Assembly: GCF_021044685.1 (NCBI RefSeq)
Contig: NZ_CP088014.1
Span: forward strand, 3,644,001 to 3,708,000
Reading direction: 5' to 3'
DNA: 64,000 bases
From: Bradyrhizobium daqingense
Lineage (GTDB): Bacteria > Pseudomonadota > Alphaproteobacteria > Rhizobiales > Xanthobacteraceae
The notes beneath the pieces were generated by a model that worked only from the letters and a program-made list of their open reading frames with translations, made no database searches and was not told the origin of the DNA. This document shows positions 1-9,220 of this stretch, in pieces (within the stretch, counting starts at the first letter, position 1; each line of letters starts with the position of its first letter). Position numbers and translations under genes: made by a program.

Positions 1-516
1 CTCACCGGCCGCCTTCGCAGCCTTGGGCGAGACCATCATGCCGGAGCGATCGGTGAGCTGGGCAATCAGGGGTGAGTAGGGCGTCTTCAGGACCAATTTG
101 ATGGTGAGGGGGTCGACCACCTCGACGTGGTCGACGCTGGCGAGCTCGGACTTGCGGAACGAGGTCGGAAGCGTCATGTGACGCTCGATCGAGAATTTGG
201 CTGCTTCCGCGTCCAGCGGTTCGCCGTCGTGGAACTTGACGCCTGGCCGCAGCTTGATCGTCATCTCCTTGCCATCCGCCGAGGTCTCATGAGACAGCGC
301 AAGCTGCGGCACGATGTTGAGCTTCTCGTCGATGTCGAACAGCTTGTCGCAGAAGGCGGAGAAGACAATGCGGCCGACATAGGTACGGCCGATGCTGGGA
401 TCGAGAATATCAGGGTCTTCCGCGATCCCGATGCGAAGCGTGGTCTGTGCCTGGGCTGCGCCCATGAGCGACGCCAGCAATGCCGACGTCAGGATTGTCA
501 CACGCATAATGCTCAT
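1..516 (-). CDS. Peptide-type ABC transporter substrate-binding protein, 3' end cut by window edge
   Basis: The N-terminal 172 codons of a periplasmic SBP_bac_5 family solute-binding protein are visible; the rest lies beyond position 1. The start MSIMRVTILTSALLAS leads into a signal peptide ending near AQA, followed by the typical mature opening TTLRIGIAEDPDILDP. Later residues include VKFHDGEPLDAE, the usual 'KFHDG' element of dipeptide-binding proteins. A GAGGTGAG ribosome site lies 5 bases before the ATG at 516. It follows the ATPase gene ending at 533 on the same strand and is probably the binding protein of a second peptide importer. The substrate cannot be read from the sequence. Confidence 0.85.
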   Translation of the reverse strand, partial: MSIMRVTILTSALLASLMGAAQAQTTLRIGIAEDPDILDPSIGRTYVGRIVFSAFCDKLFDIDEKLNIVPQLALSHETSADGKEMTIKLRPGVKFHDGEPLDAEAAKFSIERHMTLPTSFRKSELASVDHVEVVDPLTIKLVLKTPYSPLIAQLTDRSGMMVSPKAAKAAGE

Positions 517-532
517 CGTTCTCACCTCTGTT

Positions 533-1639
533 TCACGCCGGTGCGGAGTCCGCCCCCAATGAGCCAGCCCCGGCGCCGTGCGCTGCCGTCGGCCCGCCGC
601 TGAAGGCTGCGACCAATTTCTCCAGGACCGGGGAGAAACCACCGTCCATGGGCACGATCGCCGCGGACGACGGCAGCTCCGACCTTCGGTGGCAGGCCGT
701 TGCATGTCCGATGCCATCTGCCACGAGCTCTGGCATTTCGCTGCGGCAGCGGTCGATGACGTAGGGACAGCGGGTGTGGAAGCGGCATCCCGGCGGCGGG
801 TTCAGCGCGCTGGGAATCTCTCCCTGCAGCACAATCCGGCTGCGCTTTGCCCGCGGTTTAGGCACGGGGATCGCGGACAAAAGAGCCCGGCTGTAAGGGT
901 GCGCAGGTGCCGCGAACAGCGCGTCCGCCTCCGCCATCTCGACGATTTGGCCGAGATTCATCACCGCGACGTGGTCGGCAATGTGTTTGACGACGGCCAG
1001 ATCATGCGAGACGAAAATGTAGGCAAGGCCAAGCCGGTCCTGGAGCTCGCGCAGCAGGTTCAGGATCTGCGAGCGTATGGAGACGTCGAGCGCCGAGACC
1101 GGCTCGTCGCAGATGATCAGTTTCGGCTCGACCGCGAGCGCACGCGCAATCGCGATGCGCTGCCGCTGGCCGCCCGAGAATTCATGCGGGTAGCGGCGCT
1201 CGAGCCGCGGCTCGAGACCGACCAGCCGGAGCAGTTCAGCCACCCGTTCGCGTCGCCGTAGGGCCGGCACGAGACCGTGCAGCGCCAGCGGCTCGGTGAG
1301 GATCTGGCCGACCGTCATGCGCGGATTGAGCGAGGCGTATGGGTCCTGGAAGATGATCTGCGCCTGGCGGCGGAAGGCGCGGAGGGCTCCGGCATCGAGC
1401 GAGAGGAGATCGCGACCGTCAAAGCGGACCATGCCCGCATCCGGCTCGATCAGCCGCAGGACCAGGCGGCTCACGGTGGACTTGCCGCAGCCGGACTCGC
1501 CAACCAGGGCCAGCGTCCTGCCGGCTTCAAGCGAGAACGAAACCCCATCGACCGCTTTGACATGCGCGAGCGCCCGGCCGAACAGCGTGCGCTCGGCGAC
1601 GAAATGCTTGACCAGGCCTTGGACCTCGAGCAGCGCCAT
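533..1639 (-). CDS. Peptide ABC transporter ATP-binding protein (DppF/OppF type)
   Basis: This cytoplasmic ATPase of a dipeptide/oligopeptide importer is 368 residues from the ATG at 1639; a GTG at 1642 is an alternative start. It has Walker A GESGCGKST, the signature FSGGQRQR, Walker B LIICDEPVSALD and the switch VSHDLAVVKHI. A C-terminal oligopeptide-transporter region has the conserved cysteine cluster (GCRFHTRCP, then C). The ATG overlaps the stop of the upstream ATPase by one base (TGATG), so the two are translationally coupled and likely form the NBD heterodimer. The C-terminal tail of about 40 residues after the cysteine cluster is longer than usual and low in complexity. Confidence 0.9.
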   Translation of the reverse strand: MALLEVQGLVKHFVAERTLFGRALAHVKAVDGVSFSLEAGRTLALVGESGCGKSTVSRLVLRLIEPDAGMVRFDGRDLLSLDAGALRAFRRQAQIIFQDPYASLNPRMTVGQILTEPLALHGLVPALRRRERVAELLRLVGLEPRLERRYPHEFSGGQRQRIAIARALAVEPKLIICDEPVSALDVSIRSQILNLLRELQDRLGLAYIFVSHDLAVVKHIADHVAVMNLGQIVEMAEADALFAAPAHPYSRALLSAIPVPKPRAKRSRIVLQGEIPSALNPPPGCRFHTRCPYVIDRCRSEMPELVADGIGHATACHRRSELPSSAAIVPMDGGFSPVLEKLVAAFSGGPTAAHGAGAGSLGADSAPA

Positions 1640-2628
1640 CACGCCACCAACAATTCGAGCGGCGCGCGGATGCAGCGCGAGAGGTGGCCGGGGTTGATTT
1701 CGATCAGCGGGGGCGGCGCCTTGGTGCAGCTGTCCAGCACGAAAGGACAGCGCGCGGCGAAACGGCAGCCGGCGGGAGGCTGTGCCATGTTCGGCACCAT
1801 ACCTTCGATGGTCGCAAGCTGCTCGGCGCGGTGATCGAGCCGCGGGATCGAGCCGAGCAGGCCGACCGTGTAGGGATGTTGCGGCGCGGCGAACAATTCG
1901 TCCACCGGCGCGCGCTCCACGATCTCTCCGGCGTACATGACCGCGACCTCGTCGCAGACCTCGGCGACCACGCCAAGGTCGTGGGTGATCAGGATGATCG
2001 CGGCGCCGCTTGCGGCTTTCAGCTCCCGCATCAGCTCCAGGATCTGCGCCTGAAGGGTGACGTCGAGTGCCGTCGTCGGCTCGTCCGCGATCAGCAGCTT
2101 CGGGTCGCAGGCGAGCGCCATCGCGATCATCACGCGTTGGCGCATGCCGCCGGAGAGCTTGTGCGGATATTCGTCGATCCGGCGCTCGGGCGAGGGGATG
2201 TGGACGCGGCGCAGCAGCTCGATCGCCCGCTCGCGTGCGTTGCGCCGCGACCCGCCGCGATGGCGCAGGATCGTCTCAACGATCTGGTCGCCAATGGTGA
2301 AGCTCGGGTTGAGCGATGTCATCGGCTCCTGAAAGATCATCGCAAGCCGGTTGCCGCGCAAGTCGCGCAAAGTCTGGTCCGAGGTCTTCAGCAGGTCGAA
2401 GCCGTCGAAGCGGATTGCGCCCGATATTTCCGCGCTCTGCTTCGGCAGCAGGCCCATGATCGCAAGAGAGGTCACGCTCTTGCCGCAGCCTGATTCTCCG
2501 ACGAGGCCGAGCGTGGCGCCAGTGGCGACGCTGAGGTCGACACCATCCACCGCATGGGTGATTCGGCCGTCGTCGCCGTGGAAGCGGACGCGCAGATCCG
2601 TAATCCCGATGAGAGGGGCCGCGCTCAT
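1639..2628 (-). CDS. Peptide ABC transporter ATP-binding protein (DppD/OppD type)
   Basis: This 329-residue ATPase is the partner of the DppF-type gene just downstream. Visible motifs are Walker A GESGCGKSV, signature LSGGMRQR, Walker B LLIADEPTTALD and the H-loop LITHDLGVVAE. The C-terminal cysteine motif is GCRFAARCPF. The frame is open further upstream, but the ATG at 2628 (MSAAPLIGITDLRV) gives the normal family N-terminus and overlaps the stop of the DUF1028 gene by four bases. This links a second transporter to the Ntn-hydrolase genes in one transcript. No permease genes for this pair are visible; they may lie left of the window. Confidence 0.9.
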   Translation of the reverse strand: MSAAPLIGITDLRVRFHGDDGRITHAVDGVDLSVATGATLGLVGESGCGKSVTSLAIMGLLPKQSAEISGAIRFDGFDLLKTSDQTLRDLRGNRLAMIFQEPMTSLNPSFTIGDQIVETILRHRGGSRRNARERAIELLRRVHIPSPERRIDEYPHKLSGGMRQRVMIAMALACDPKLLIADEPTTALDVTLQAQILELMRELKAASGAAIILITHDLGVVAEVCDEVAVMYAGEIVERAPVDELFAAPQHPYTVGLLGSIPRLDHRAEQLATIEGMVPNMAQPPAGCRFAARCPFVLDSCTKAPPPLIEINPGHLSRCIRAPLELLVA

Positions 2629-3335
2629 GATCGTCTCGCGCGCGCTGCTGCGATGCTGGCGTCGATGACGCTGCGATCGGTGTTGCCGGCCGGGTTCTGC
2701 CGCGTCGGCATCGAAGCGCGGAAGTGCACCCATAGCTCGTGGCTGACCTGCTCGAGCCGCTCGAGCTCGCCGAGCGGATCGGGATGATCGTCGGCGCGAA
2801 TGTCCAGCGCCGGCCATTCCTCCTCGGCGTGGATCAGCAGCGCTGCGGATTGCTTGCCGCGCTTGTCGCCGCCGGCGGCTTCGCCCGCGCGCATTGCCGC
2901 GAGCAAGCGGCGCGGGAAGGGCAGGCTGTCATTGGCGATGTAGGTCTTGGCGGTCTCGTCGAGCACGTCGGCGCCCGTCAGCATGTTGCCGGCGATGGAG
3001 AAGCCGCTGCCTGCGATGTGGCCGCACCAGTCGACGCAATCTCGCCCGGTATGCGCGGCGATCTCGCCGCTCGCATCCATGACATGGATCTGGCGGCTTT
3101 CGCGGCCGTCGTCGGTTGCAAGCAGTGTGGCGAGGATGTCGTGGGCATTGAGGCCTTCGCGTAGCAGCTTGACGCCGTCGATGCCGTAATAGGGATTGAC
3201 GAAGGCCTGCGTTGCGATGGCGCCGAGACCGGCAGCGATGTACGGGACACGTGCGCCGACGGCGAAGAAGCGTGTCGCAACCGCGATGCCGAACTGGCCG
3301 GTGGCAGGATCGCGCGCGATGATCGACCAGGTCAT
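2625..3335 (-). CDS. DUF1028 family protein (Ntn-hydrolase-like)
   Basis: The protein has 236 residues, starting MTWSIIARDPATGQFG, with the glycine-rich GIDGVKLLREGLNAHDIL and GSGFSIAGNMLTG segments typical of DUF1028. Family knowledge places DUF1028 in the Ntn-hydrolase-like fold, but no reaction is firmly assigned. There is no signal peptide, so it is probably cytoplasmic. It sits 9 bases after the gamma-glutamyltransferase-like gene and overlaps the next ATPase by four bases, so it is embedded in a peptide-import operon. I infer a role in handling imported peptides or amides. The last 30 residues are polar and may be a linker. Confidence 0.85.
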   Translation of the reverse strand: MTWSIIARDPATGQFGIAVATRFFAVGARVPYIAAGLGAIATQAFVNPYYGIDGVKLLREGLNAHDILATLLATDDGRESRQIHVMDASGEIAAHTGRDCVDWCGHIAGSGFSIAGNMLTGADVLDETAKTYIANDSLPFPRRLLAAMRAGEAAGGDKRGKQSAALLIHAEEEWPALDIRADDHPDPLGELERLEQVSHELWVHFRASMPTRQNPAGNTDRSVIDASIAAARARRS

Positions 3336-3344
3336 GTGCTGCCC

Positions 3345-5150
3345 TCAGCGTCCCGCCGCGTAGCCTTGCATGCCGCGCGGGTTGGCGGCGGCGCGGCGGC
3401 GAACGCCAACCCGCGAGGCCGCGGTGAGGCGGCCTTCCGACCAGTCGGGGCCGACTTCGACGATATGCCCGCGCTCGCGCAGGTTCTCGATCGTGGCCTT
3501 GGGCACGCGGTTCTCGACCACCAGCACACCCGGGCGCGCGGTGCGCGGCCAGAACGAGATCGGGAAATGCTCGGAGTGCCAGGCCGGCGCGTCGATCGCC
3601 TCCTGGAGGTTGAGGTTGCAATGGACGTGGCGCAGGAAGAACTGCGTGATCCACTGGTCCTGCTGATCGCCGCCGGGCGAGCCCCAGGCGAGATACGGCT
3701 CGCCATCGCGCAGCGCCATGGTGGGCGACAGCGTGGTGCGCGGCCGCTTGCCCGGCGCGAGCGCGGCGGGATGGTCTTCCTCCAGCCAGAACATCTGGGC
3801 GCGGCTGCCGAGACAGAAGCCGAGCTCCGGAATGATCGGCGAGGACTGCAGCCATCCGCCGGACGGCGTCGAGGACACCATGTTGCCGGCCTTGTCGATG
3901 ATGTCGAAATGCACGGTGTCACCGCGCACTTCGCCGAAGCGACCCACGGTCGGCTCACCGGCGCCAAGCGCACCGACCGCTTCGCGCTGCCCTTCTGCGC
4001 GGCGCAGCTTGACCACGCCGCCAAAGCCTTCAACGGAGCCGGGGATGAAATCAAGCGAGGCCCTGTCGGTGACGAGCTTGCGCCGCTCGTCGTTGTAGGC
4101 GTTCGACAACAGCGTTGCGATCGGGATCTCGGTGAACTTGGGGTCGCCGTAGAATTTTTCCCGGTCGGCGAAGGCGAGCTTCGCGCATTCGATCTGGAGA
4201 TGGATGAACTCCGGACCGGTCGGGTCGAGGCCGTCGAGCGCAAAGCCCTTGAGCAGCGCGAGCTGTTGCAGCGTCACAGGGCCCTGGCTCCAGACGCCGG
4301 CCTTGCAGACGGTGTAGCGGCCATAATCGTAGGTGAGCGGGGCCTCGACCGTCGGCTGCCAGCGCGCCATGTCGTCCGCCGAGAGCACGCCGCGATGCGG
4401 TGAGCCGCTGACGTCCATGACCTCTTGCGTGCGGCAGAATTTGTCGATGGCTTCCGCAACGAAGCCCCGCGACCAGGCCTTCCGCGCCCGCTCGATCTCG
4501 ACATCGCGGCCGCCGCCGCCGCTTTCGGCCTCGCCGAGAATGCGGGCATAGGTTGCGGCCAGCGTCTTGTTGGTGAAGAGCGTGCCGGGCCTCGGCACTT
4601 CGCCGTTCGGCAAATAGACCGCGGCCGAGGTCGGCCAGTGCTGACGAAACAGCTGCTCGACGGTCTGGATCGTGGCGCAGGCGCGCTCGACCAGCGGATA
4701 GCCGTCGCGCGCATAGGAGATCGCCGGCTCCAGCACGTCGCGCACGCGCATCGTGCCGTAGTCGCGCAGCAGCATCATCCAGGATTCGAAGGTGCCGGGC
4801 ACGCAGGCCGCGAGCAGGCCGGTGCCGGGGACCATGTCGAGGCCTTCGCTCCTGTAATGCGCGATGGTGGCGCGCGCCGGGGCCGGGCCCTGGCCGCAGA
4901 TCACCTCGGTGCGGCCAAGCTTGACGTCATGGACGATGATCGGCACGTCGCCGCCGGGTCCGTTGAGATGCGGCTCGACCACCTGAAGCGTGAAGGCGGT
5001 GGCGACGCCGGCATCGAAGGCATTGCCGCCCTTTTCCAGAATGCTCATGCCGACGGCGGTCGCAATCCAGTGCGTGGTGGCGACGACCCCGAAGGTGCCT
5101 TCGATCTCCGGCCTCGTCGTGAACGGATCGGGATTGACGTTGCTGGCCAT
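3345..5150 (-). CDS. Gamma-glutamyltransferase-like Ntn hydrolase
   Basis: This 601-residue protein of the GGT family normally self-cleaves into large and small subunits. The predicted cleavage site is GDTVHFDIIDK, with the nucleophile candidate Thr412; the second Thr of the usual TTH is Val. The N-terminal NGPGGD loop is present near residue 63. The usual RExAP substrate-carboxylate motif reads CGQGPAPARA near residues 85-94, so the classic binding arginine is not seen there. No signal peptide is evident, unlike many periplasmic GGTs. The ATG at 5150 gives the family N-terminus; upstream codons are open but unlikely. It lies between two peptide-importer gene sets. True gamma-glutamyl activity is uncertain. 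Confidence 0.88.
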   Translation of the reverse strand: MASNVNPDPFTTRPEIEGTFGVVATTHWIATAVGMSILEKGGNAFDAGVATAFTLQVVEPHLNGPGGDVPIIVHDVKLGRTEVICGQGPAPARATIAHYRSEGLDMVPGTGLLAACVPGTFESWMMLLRDYGTMRVRDVLEPAISYARDGYPLVERACATIQTVEQLFRQHWPTSAAVYLPNGEVPRPGTLFTNKTLAATYARILGEAESGGGGRDVEIERARKAWSRGFVAEAIDKFCRTQEVMDVSGSPHRGVLSADDMARWQPTVEAPLTYDYGRYTVCKAGVWSQGPVTLQQLALLKGFALDGLDPTGPEFIHLQIECAKLAFADREKFYGDPKFTEIPIATLLSNAYNDERRKLVTDRASLDFIPGSVEGFGGVVKLRRAEGQREAVGALGAGEPTVGRFGEVRGDTVHFDIIDKAGNMVSSTPSGGWLQSSPIIPELGFCLGSRAQMFWLEEDHPAALAPGKRPRTTLSPTMALRDGEPYLAWGSPGGDQQDQWITQFFLRHVHCNLNLQEAIDAPAWHSEHFPISFWPRTARPGVLVVENRVPKATIENLRERGHIVEVGPDWSEGRLTAASRVGVRRRAAANPRGMQGYAAGR

Positions 5151-5231
5151 GGGGTACCTCGTTTGCGACGCGCGCAATTGATCACAGGGCCACGCCAGCG
5201 CCAAATGCGCAGGCTGCATGGCACGCGCGCG

Positions 5232-6221
5232 TCACGCCGGGGCCGGCGCGGTGTTGACCGCGTGGCAGGCGACGCCGCCGATCAGTTCCGGCGTCTCCTT
5301 GCGGCATAGATCGAACGCCAGTGGGCAGCGCGGATTGAAGGCGCAGCCGGAGGGGGGATTGATCGGGTTCGGGATCTCGCCTTTCACTGGTATGCGCTGG
5401 CGGCCGCTCATGGCGAGATCGGGCACCGCACCGAGCAGCATCTTGGTGTAGGGCATGCGCGGGCGCGCAAACAGCTCGCGTCCTTCCGCGATCTCGACGA
5501 TGCGGCCGAGATACATCACGCCGACGCGGCTCGCCATGTGGCGGACCACGGCGAGGTTGTGGCTGATGAACATGTAGGTCAGACCGAATTTGTCCTGGAG
5601 GTCGCGCATCAGGTTCAGGATCTGCGCCTGCACGGAGACGTCGAGCGCCGAGGTCGGTTCGTCGCAGACGATGAATTCGGCGTCCGATGCGAGTGCCCGC
5701 GCGATCGCGATCCGCTGGCGCTGGCCGCCGGAGAATTCGTGCGGAAATTTCAGCCGGTCGTCGGGGTGCAGGCCGACGAGGCTGAGCAGCTCGCTGACGC
5801 GGGCCTGGATGTCACGCTCGCCCTGGATCAGGTCGAAGGCGCGGATCGGCTCGGAGATGATGGCATCGACGCGGAAGCGGGGGTTCAGGCTCGCATAGGG
5901 ATCCTGGAAGATCATCTGGATACGGCGGCGCAGCTTCCGACGGGCCGCCGCCTGCCGGGAATCGGTCATCGACACACCGTCGATCCGCACGTCGCCTGAG
6001 CTCGGCGGCAGCAGGCCGACGACCATGCGGGCTACGGTCGTCTTGCCGGAGCCGGATTCGCCGACCAATGCAAACGTCTCGCCCTTCCGGATATCGAAGG
6101 TGACGTGATCGACCGCCTTGAGATATTCGAGGTGCCCGCCTTCGAGCACGCGGTTGAGCCAGGGCTTCGAGACGTCGAAGACGCGGCGCAGGTCTGTCGC
6201 CTGAACGAAGGGAGCGCTCAT
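5232..6221 (-). CDS. Peptide ABC transporter ATP-binding protein (DppF/OppF type)
   Basis: This 329-residue ATPase belongs to the complete peptide importer that includes the permeases at 7218-9180. Motifs are Walker A GESGSGKTT, signature FSGGQRQR, Walker B FIVCDEPTSALD and the H-loop ISHNLAVVRH. The C-terminus carries GCAFNPRCP and a further cysteine, as in oligopeptide ATPases. Its ATG overlaps the stop of the upstream ATPase by four bases (ATGA). The next gene downstream, the GGT-like enzyme, begins 81 bases further on. Confidence 0.92.
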   Translation of the reverse strand: MSAPFVQATDLRRVFDVSKPWLNRVLEGGHLEYLKAVDHVTFDIRKGETFALVGESGSGKTTVARMVVGLLPPSSGDVRIDGVSMTDSRQAAARRKLRRRIQMIFQDPYASLNPRFRVDAIISEPIRAFDLIQGERDIQARVSELLSLVGLHPDDRLKFPHEFSGGQRQRIAIARALASDAEFIVCDEPTSALDVSVQAQILNLMRDLQDKFGLTYMFISHNLAVVRHMASRVGVMYLGRIVEIAEGRELFARPRMPYTKMLLGAVPDLAMSGRQRIPVKGEIPNPINPPSGCAFNPRCPLAFDLCRKETPELIGGVACHAVNTAPAPA

Positions 6222-7204
6222 GCTGCGCTCTCCGCCGGCACATTGTCATAGAGATGGCAGGCGACCGATTGCGCGCCGCGCGGCAGCGGTTCGGGGCGAT
6301 CGACCCGGCAGCGATCGAAGGCGAAGGCACAGCGCGGATTGAACGAGCAGCCCGGCGGGATCGCCGACAGGCGCGGCATGGAGCCGGGAATCTGCACGAG
6401 GCGGTCGTGGTCTCCGGCCAGCGTCGGGATCGCGCCCATCAGGCCCTTGGCGTAAGGGTGCAGCGGGTTCTTCACGACGTCCTGCACGGGACCGATCTCG
6501 GCAATGCGGCCCGCATACATCACCGCGACCCGGTCCGACGTCTCGGCGATCACGCCCATGTCGTGAGTCACGAGCATTACGGCGGTGCCGTGGTCGCGGC
6601 CCAGCCGCTTGATCAGCGAGATGATCTGCGCCTGCACGGAGACGTCGAGCGCGGTGGTCGGCTCGTCCGCGATGATCAGCTCCGGCTCGGCGCAGATCGC
6701 CAGCGCGATCACCACGCGCTGGCGCATGCCGCCGGAGAACTCGTGCGGATAGCCGTCGATGCGCTTTTCCGGTGCGGGAATGCCAACCTCGGCCAAGAGG
6801 TCGATGGCGCGACGGCGGGCCGCCGTTTCGGACAGATTCAGATGAGTCCGGATCGTCTCCACGAGCTGGTCGCCGACCCGGTAGAGCGGATTGAGCGAGG
6901 TGAGCGGATCCTGGAAGATCATGCCGATCCGTTTTCCGCGGATGCGGCGCATCTCCTCGGGCCGCAAACTGTCGATGCGCAGGCCAGCGAGATGGATCTC
7001 GCCGCCGGCGATGCGGCCGGGCGGATCGATCAGGCCGATCACGGAGAGCCCGGTGACGGACTTGCCGGCGCCGGATTCGCCGACAACGCCGAGCACCTCG
7101 CCCCTGGCGATGTCGAAAGAGACGCCGTCGATGGCGCGTAGCGAGCCACGGCGGGAGGCGAACTCCACATGAAGATCACGCACGGAGAGGACGGGTTCGG
7201 TCAT
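6218..7204 (-). CDS. Peptide ABC transporter ATP-binding protein (DppD/OppD type)
   Basis: This 328-residue ATPase has Walker A GESGAGKSV, signature FSGGMRQR, Walker B LIIADEPTTALD and the H-loop VTHDMGVIAE. The cysteine motif GCSFNPRCAF is near the C-terminus. It starts 13 bases after the DppC-type permease and overlaps its ATPase partner by four bases, giving the standard DppBCDF order. It powers import through the permease pair upstream. Confidence 0.92.
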   Translation of the reverse strand: MTEPVLSVRDLHVEFASRRGSLRAIDGVSFDIARGEVLGVVGESGAGKSVTGLSVIGLIDPPGRIAGGEIHLAGLRIDSLRPEEMRRIRGKRIGMIFQDPLTSLNPLYRVGDQLVETIRTHLNLSETAARRRAIDLLAEVGIPAPEKRIDGYPHEFSGGMRQRVVIALAICAEPELIIADEPTTALDVSVQAQIISLIKRLGRDHGTAVMLVTHDMGVIAETSDRVAVMYAGRIAEIGPVQDVVKNPLHPYAKGLMGAIPTLAGDHDRLVQIPGSMPRLSAIPPGCSFNPRCAFAFDRCRVDRPEPLPRGAQSVACHLYDNVPAESAA

Positions 7205-7217
7205 TTGGAACGCACGC

Positions 7218-8189
7218 TCATCGAAGTTTCGGGTTGAGCGCGTCGCGCAGCCAATCGCCGAGCAGGTTGATCGACAGGATCAGCGCCGCCAGCGCTAGAC
7301 CGGGAAACGCGACGATCCACCATTCGCCTGCGAACAAATAATTGTTGCCGATCCGGATCAGCGTGCCGAGCGAGGGCATGGTGTCCGGCAGGCCGACGCC
7401 GAGGAAGGACAGCGTCGCCTCGGTGATGATGGCGAGCGCCAGGTTGATCGTGGCGATGACCAGAATCGGGCCCATCGTGTTGGGCAGCACGTGCCGCAGC
7501 ATGATCTTCGGTGCGGGCAGGCCGATCAGCTGCGCGGCGGCTACATAGTCCTTGTTCTTCTCGACCATGACTGAGCTGCGCACCGTGCGGGCATAACCCA
7601 CCCAGAAACTCAGGCCGATCGAGATCACCAGCACGACCAGCATGCTGGTGGCGTCCAAGCGGTTGCCGAGGACCGATTTCGCGATGCCGTTGACCAGCAG
7701 CGCAATCAGGATGGCGGGGAAAGTGAGCTGCACGTCGGCGATGCGCATGATCACGCCGTCGACAGCGCCGCCGAAATAGCCGGCGATCAGGCCGAGCGCG
7801 ATGCCGAGCGCACCGGCGAAGATCACCCCGGCAACACCGACGGCGAGCGAGATGCGCATGCCGTAGAGGATGGCGGAGAACACGTCGCGGCCCTGCTCGT
7901 CGGTGCCGAGCAGGAACGGGCTCTGGCCGTCCGCGGTCCACAACGGTGAGATCCGCGAATTCATCAACTGCAATTGTGCGGGGTCGAAGGGGTTCTGCAC
8001 CGCAAGCCAGTTGGCGAAGATCGCGAGCAGGAAGAACAAGAGTGTGATCGCCGCCGCCACCATGGTGAGCTTGGAGCGGCGGAACGAATAGAAGAGATCG
8101 CTGTCGAGCGCGCGGCTGAACCAGCTCTGGGCGGCTCGGGGCGGCTTTGCACTCTGCTCGCCGGAATTGGAAACCACTGCGTCGGACAT
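7218..8189 (-). CDS. Peptide ABC transporter permease (DppC type)
   Basis: This 323-residue inner-membrane permease has one N-terminal membrane segment near residues 41-65, then the OppC-type periplasmic loop with the LLGTDEQGRDVFS motif. A cluster of transmembrane helices and the EAA-like loop AAQLIGLPAPKIMLRHVLPN follow, the latter contacting the ATPases. It forms the pore with the DppB-type protein encoded 10 bases upstream. The N-terminal 30 residues are polar and variable. Confidence 0.92.
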   Translation of the reverse strand: MSDAVVSNSGEQSAKPPRAAQSWFSRALDSDLFYSFRRSKLTMVAAAITLLFFLLAIFANWLAVQNPFDPAQLQLMNSRISPLWTADGQSPFLLGTDEQGRDVFSAILYGMRISLAVGVAGVIFAGALGIALGLIAGYFGGAVDGVIMRIADVQLTFPAILIALLVNGIAKSVLGNRLDATSMLVVLVISIGLSFWVGYARTVRSSVMVEKNKDYVAAAQLIGLPAPKIMLRHVLPNTMGPILVIATINLALAIITEATLSFLGVGLPDTMPSLGTLIRIGNNYLFAGEWWIVAFPGLALAALILSINLLGDWLRDALNPKLR

Positions 8190-8199
8190 GCGGGCTGCC

Positions 8200-9180
8200 T
8201 TATGCGGCGCGACCGACGGTCGAGCGCAGGCGCGGATCGACCACGGTATAGAGGATATCGACCACCAGATTGATGGTGACGAAGATCAGCGAAACCATCA
8301 GCAGGTAGGCGGCCATGATCGGGATATCGACGTTTTGCACGGCCTGCACGAACAAAAGTCCCATGCCCGGCCATTGGAACACGGTTTCGGTAATGATCGA
8401 AAATGCAATAACCGAGCCAAACTGAAGCCCGGCCACCGTGATCACGGGGATCAGCGTGTTCTTCAGCGCATGGCCGAAATGAATGGCGCGGGTGGTCAGC
8501 CCGCGGGCGCGGGCGAAGCGGATATAGTCGGTTCGCAGCACTTCCAGCATCTCTGCGCGCACCAGCCGCATGATCAGCGTCATCTGAAACAGGCCGAGCG
8601 TGATCGACGGCATGATCAGGGCCTTCAGTCCCGACAGCGTGAGCAGGCCCGTCGTCCACCAGCCGAGCTTGACCACCTCACCGCGGCCGAACGAGGGCAG
8701 CCAGCCCAATGTCACCGCGAACAGATAGATCAGGAGTATGCCGATCAGGAAGGTCGGCAGCGAGATGCCGATCAGCGACACCGCCTGGAATAGCTTGGCG
8801 AGCAAGGTGTCCCGCCTGAGCGCCGAATAGACCCCCATGAGGATGCCGAGAACCATCGCAAAGACCGTCGCGCAGATTGCGAGTTCGAGGGTCGCGGGCA
8901 TTCGCTCCATCAACAACGTCGAGACCGGCTGGCGGAACTGGTAGGAGACGCCGAACTTGAACTGAACGGCATCGGCGAAATAGCGCACGAACTGGACCGG
9001 CACGGGATCGTCGAGGCCGAGCGACTTGCGCACGGCTGCGCGCTCGGCCGCAGGCGTGTCGATCGAGACGATCTGGTTGACGGGGTCGCCAGCGAAGCGG
9101 AACATCGAGAACGCGATGATGCCGACGGCGAACATGACGCCGATGGCCTGAAGGGCGCGGCGAAGGGTGAAAGCGAGCAT
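8200..9180 (-). CDS. Peptide ABC transporter permease (DppB type)
   Basis: This 326-residue inner-membrane permease begins MLAFTLRRALQAIGVMF, the usual DppB N-terminal helix. The EAA loop is TDYIRFARARGLTTRAIHFG and the C-terminus is VVDILYTVVDPRLR. A GTG at 9189 could add three residues; I chose the ATG at 9180 because it matches the family N-terminus. The gene follows the binding-protein gene after a 104-base gap that holds a strong hairpin. Confidence 0.9.
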   Translation of the reverse strand: MLAFTLRRALQAIGVMFAVGIIAFSMFRFAGDPVNQIVSIDTPAAERAAVRKSLGLDDPVPVQFVRYFADAVQFKFGVSYQFRQPVSTLLMERMPATLELAICATVFAMVLGILMGVYSALRRDTLLAKLFQAVSLIGISLPTFLIGILLIYLFAVTLGWLPSFGRGEVVKLGWWTTGLLTLSGLKALIMPSITLGLFQMTLIMRLVRAEMLEVLRTDYIRFARARGLTTRAIHFGHALKNTLIPVITVAGLQFGSVIAFSIITETVFQWPGMGLLFVQAVQNVDIPIMAAYLLMVSLIFVTINLVVDILYTVVDPRLRSTVGRAA

Positions 9181-9220
9181 GCCTTCCACTGACCTTGGGT
9201 GTGCGTGCGGCTGACGTCCT

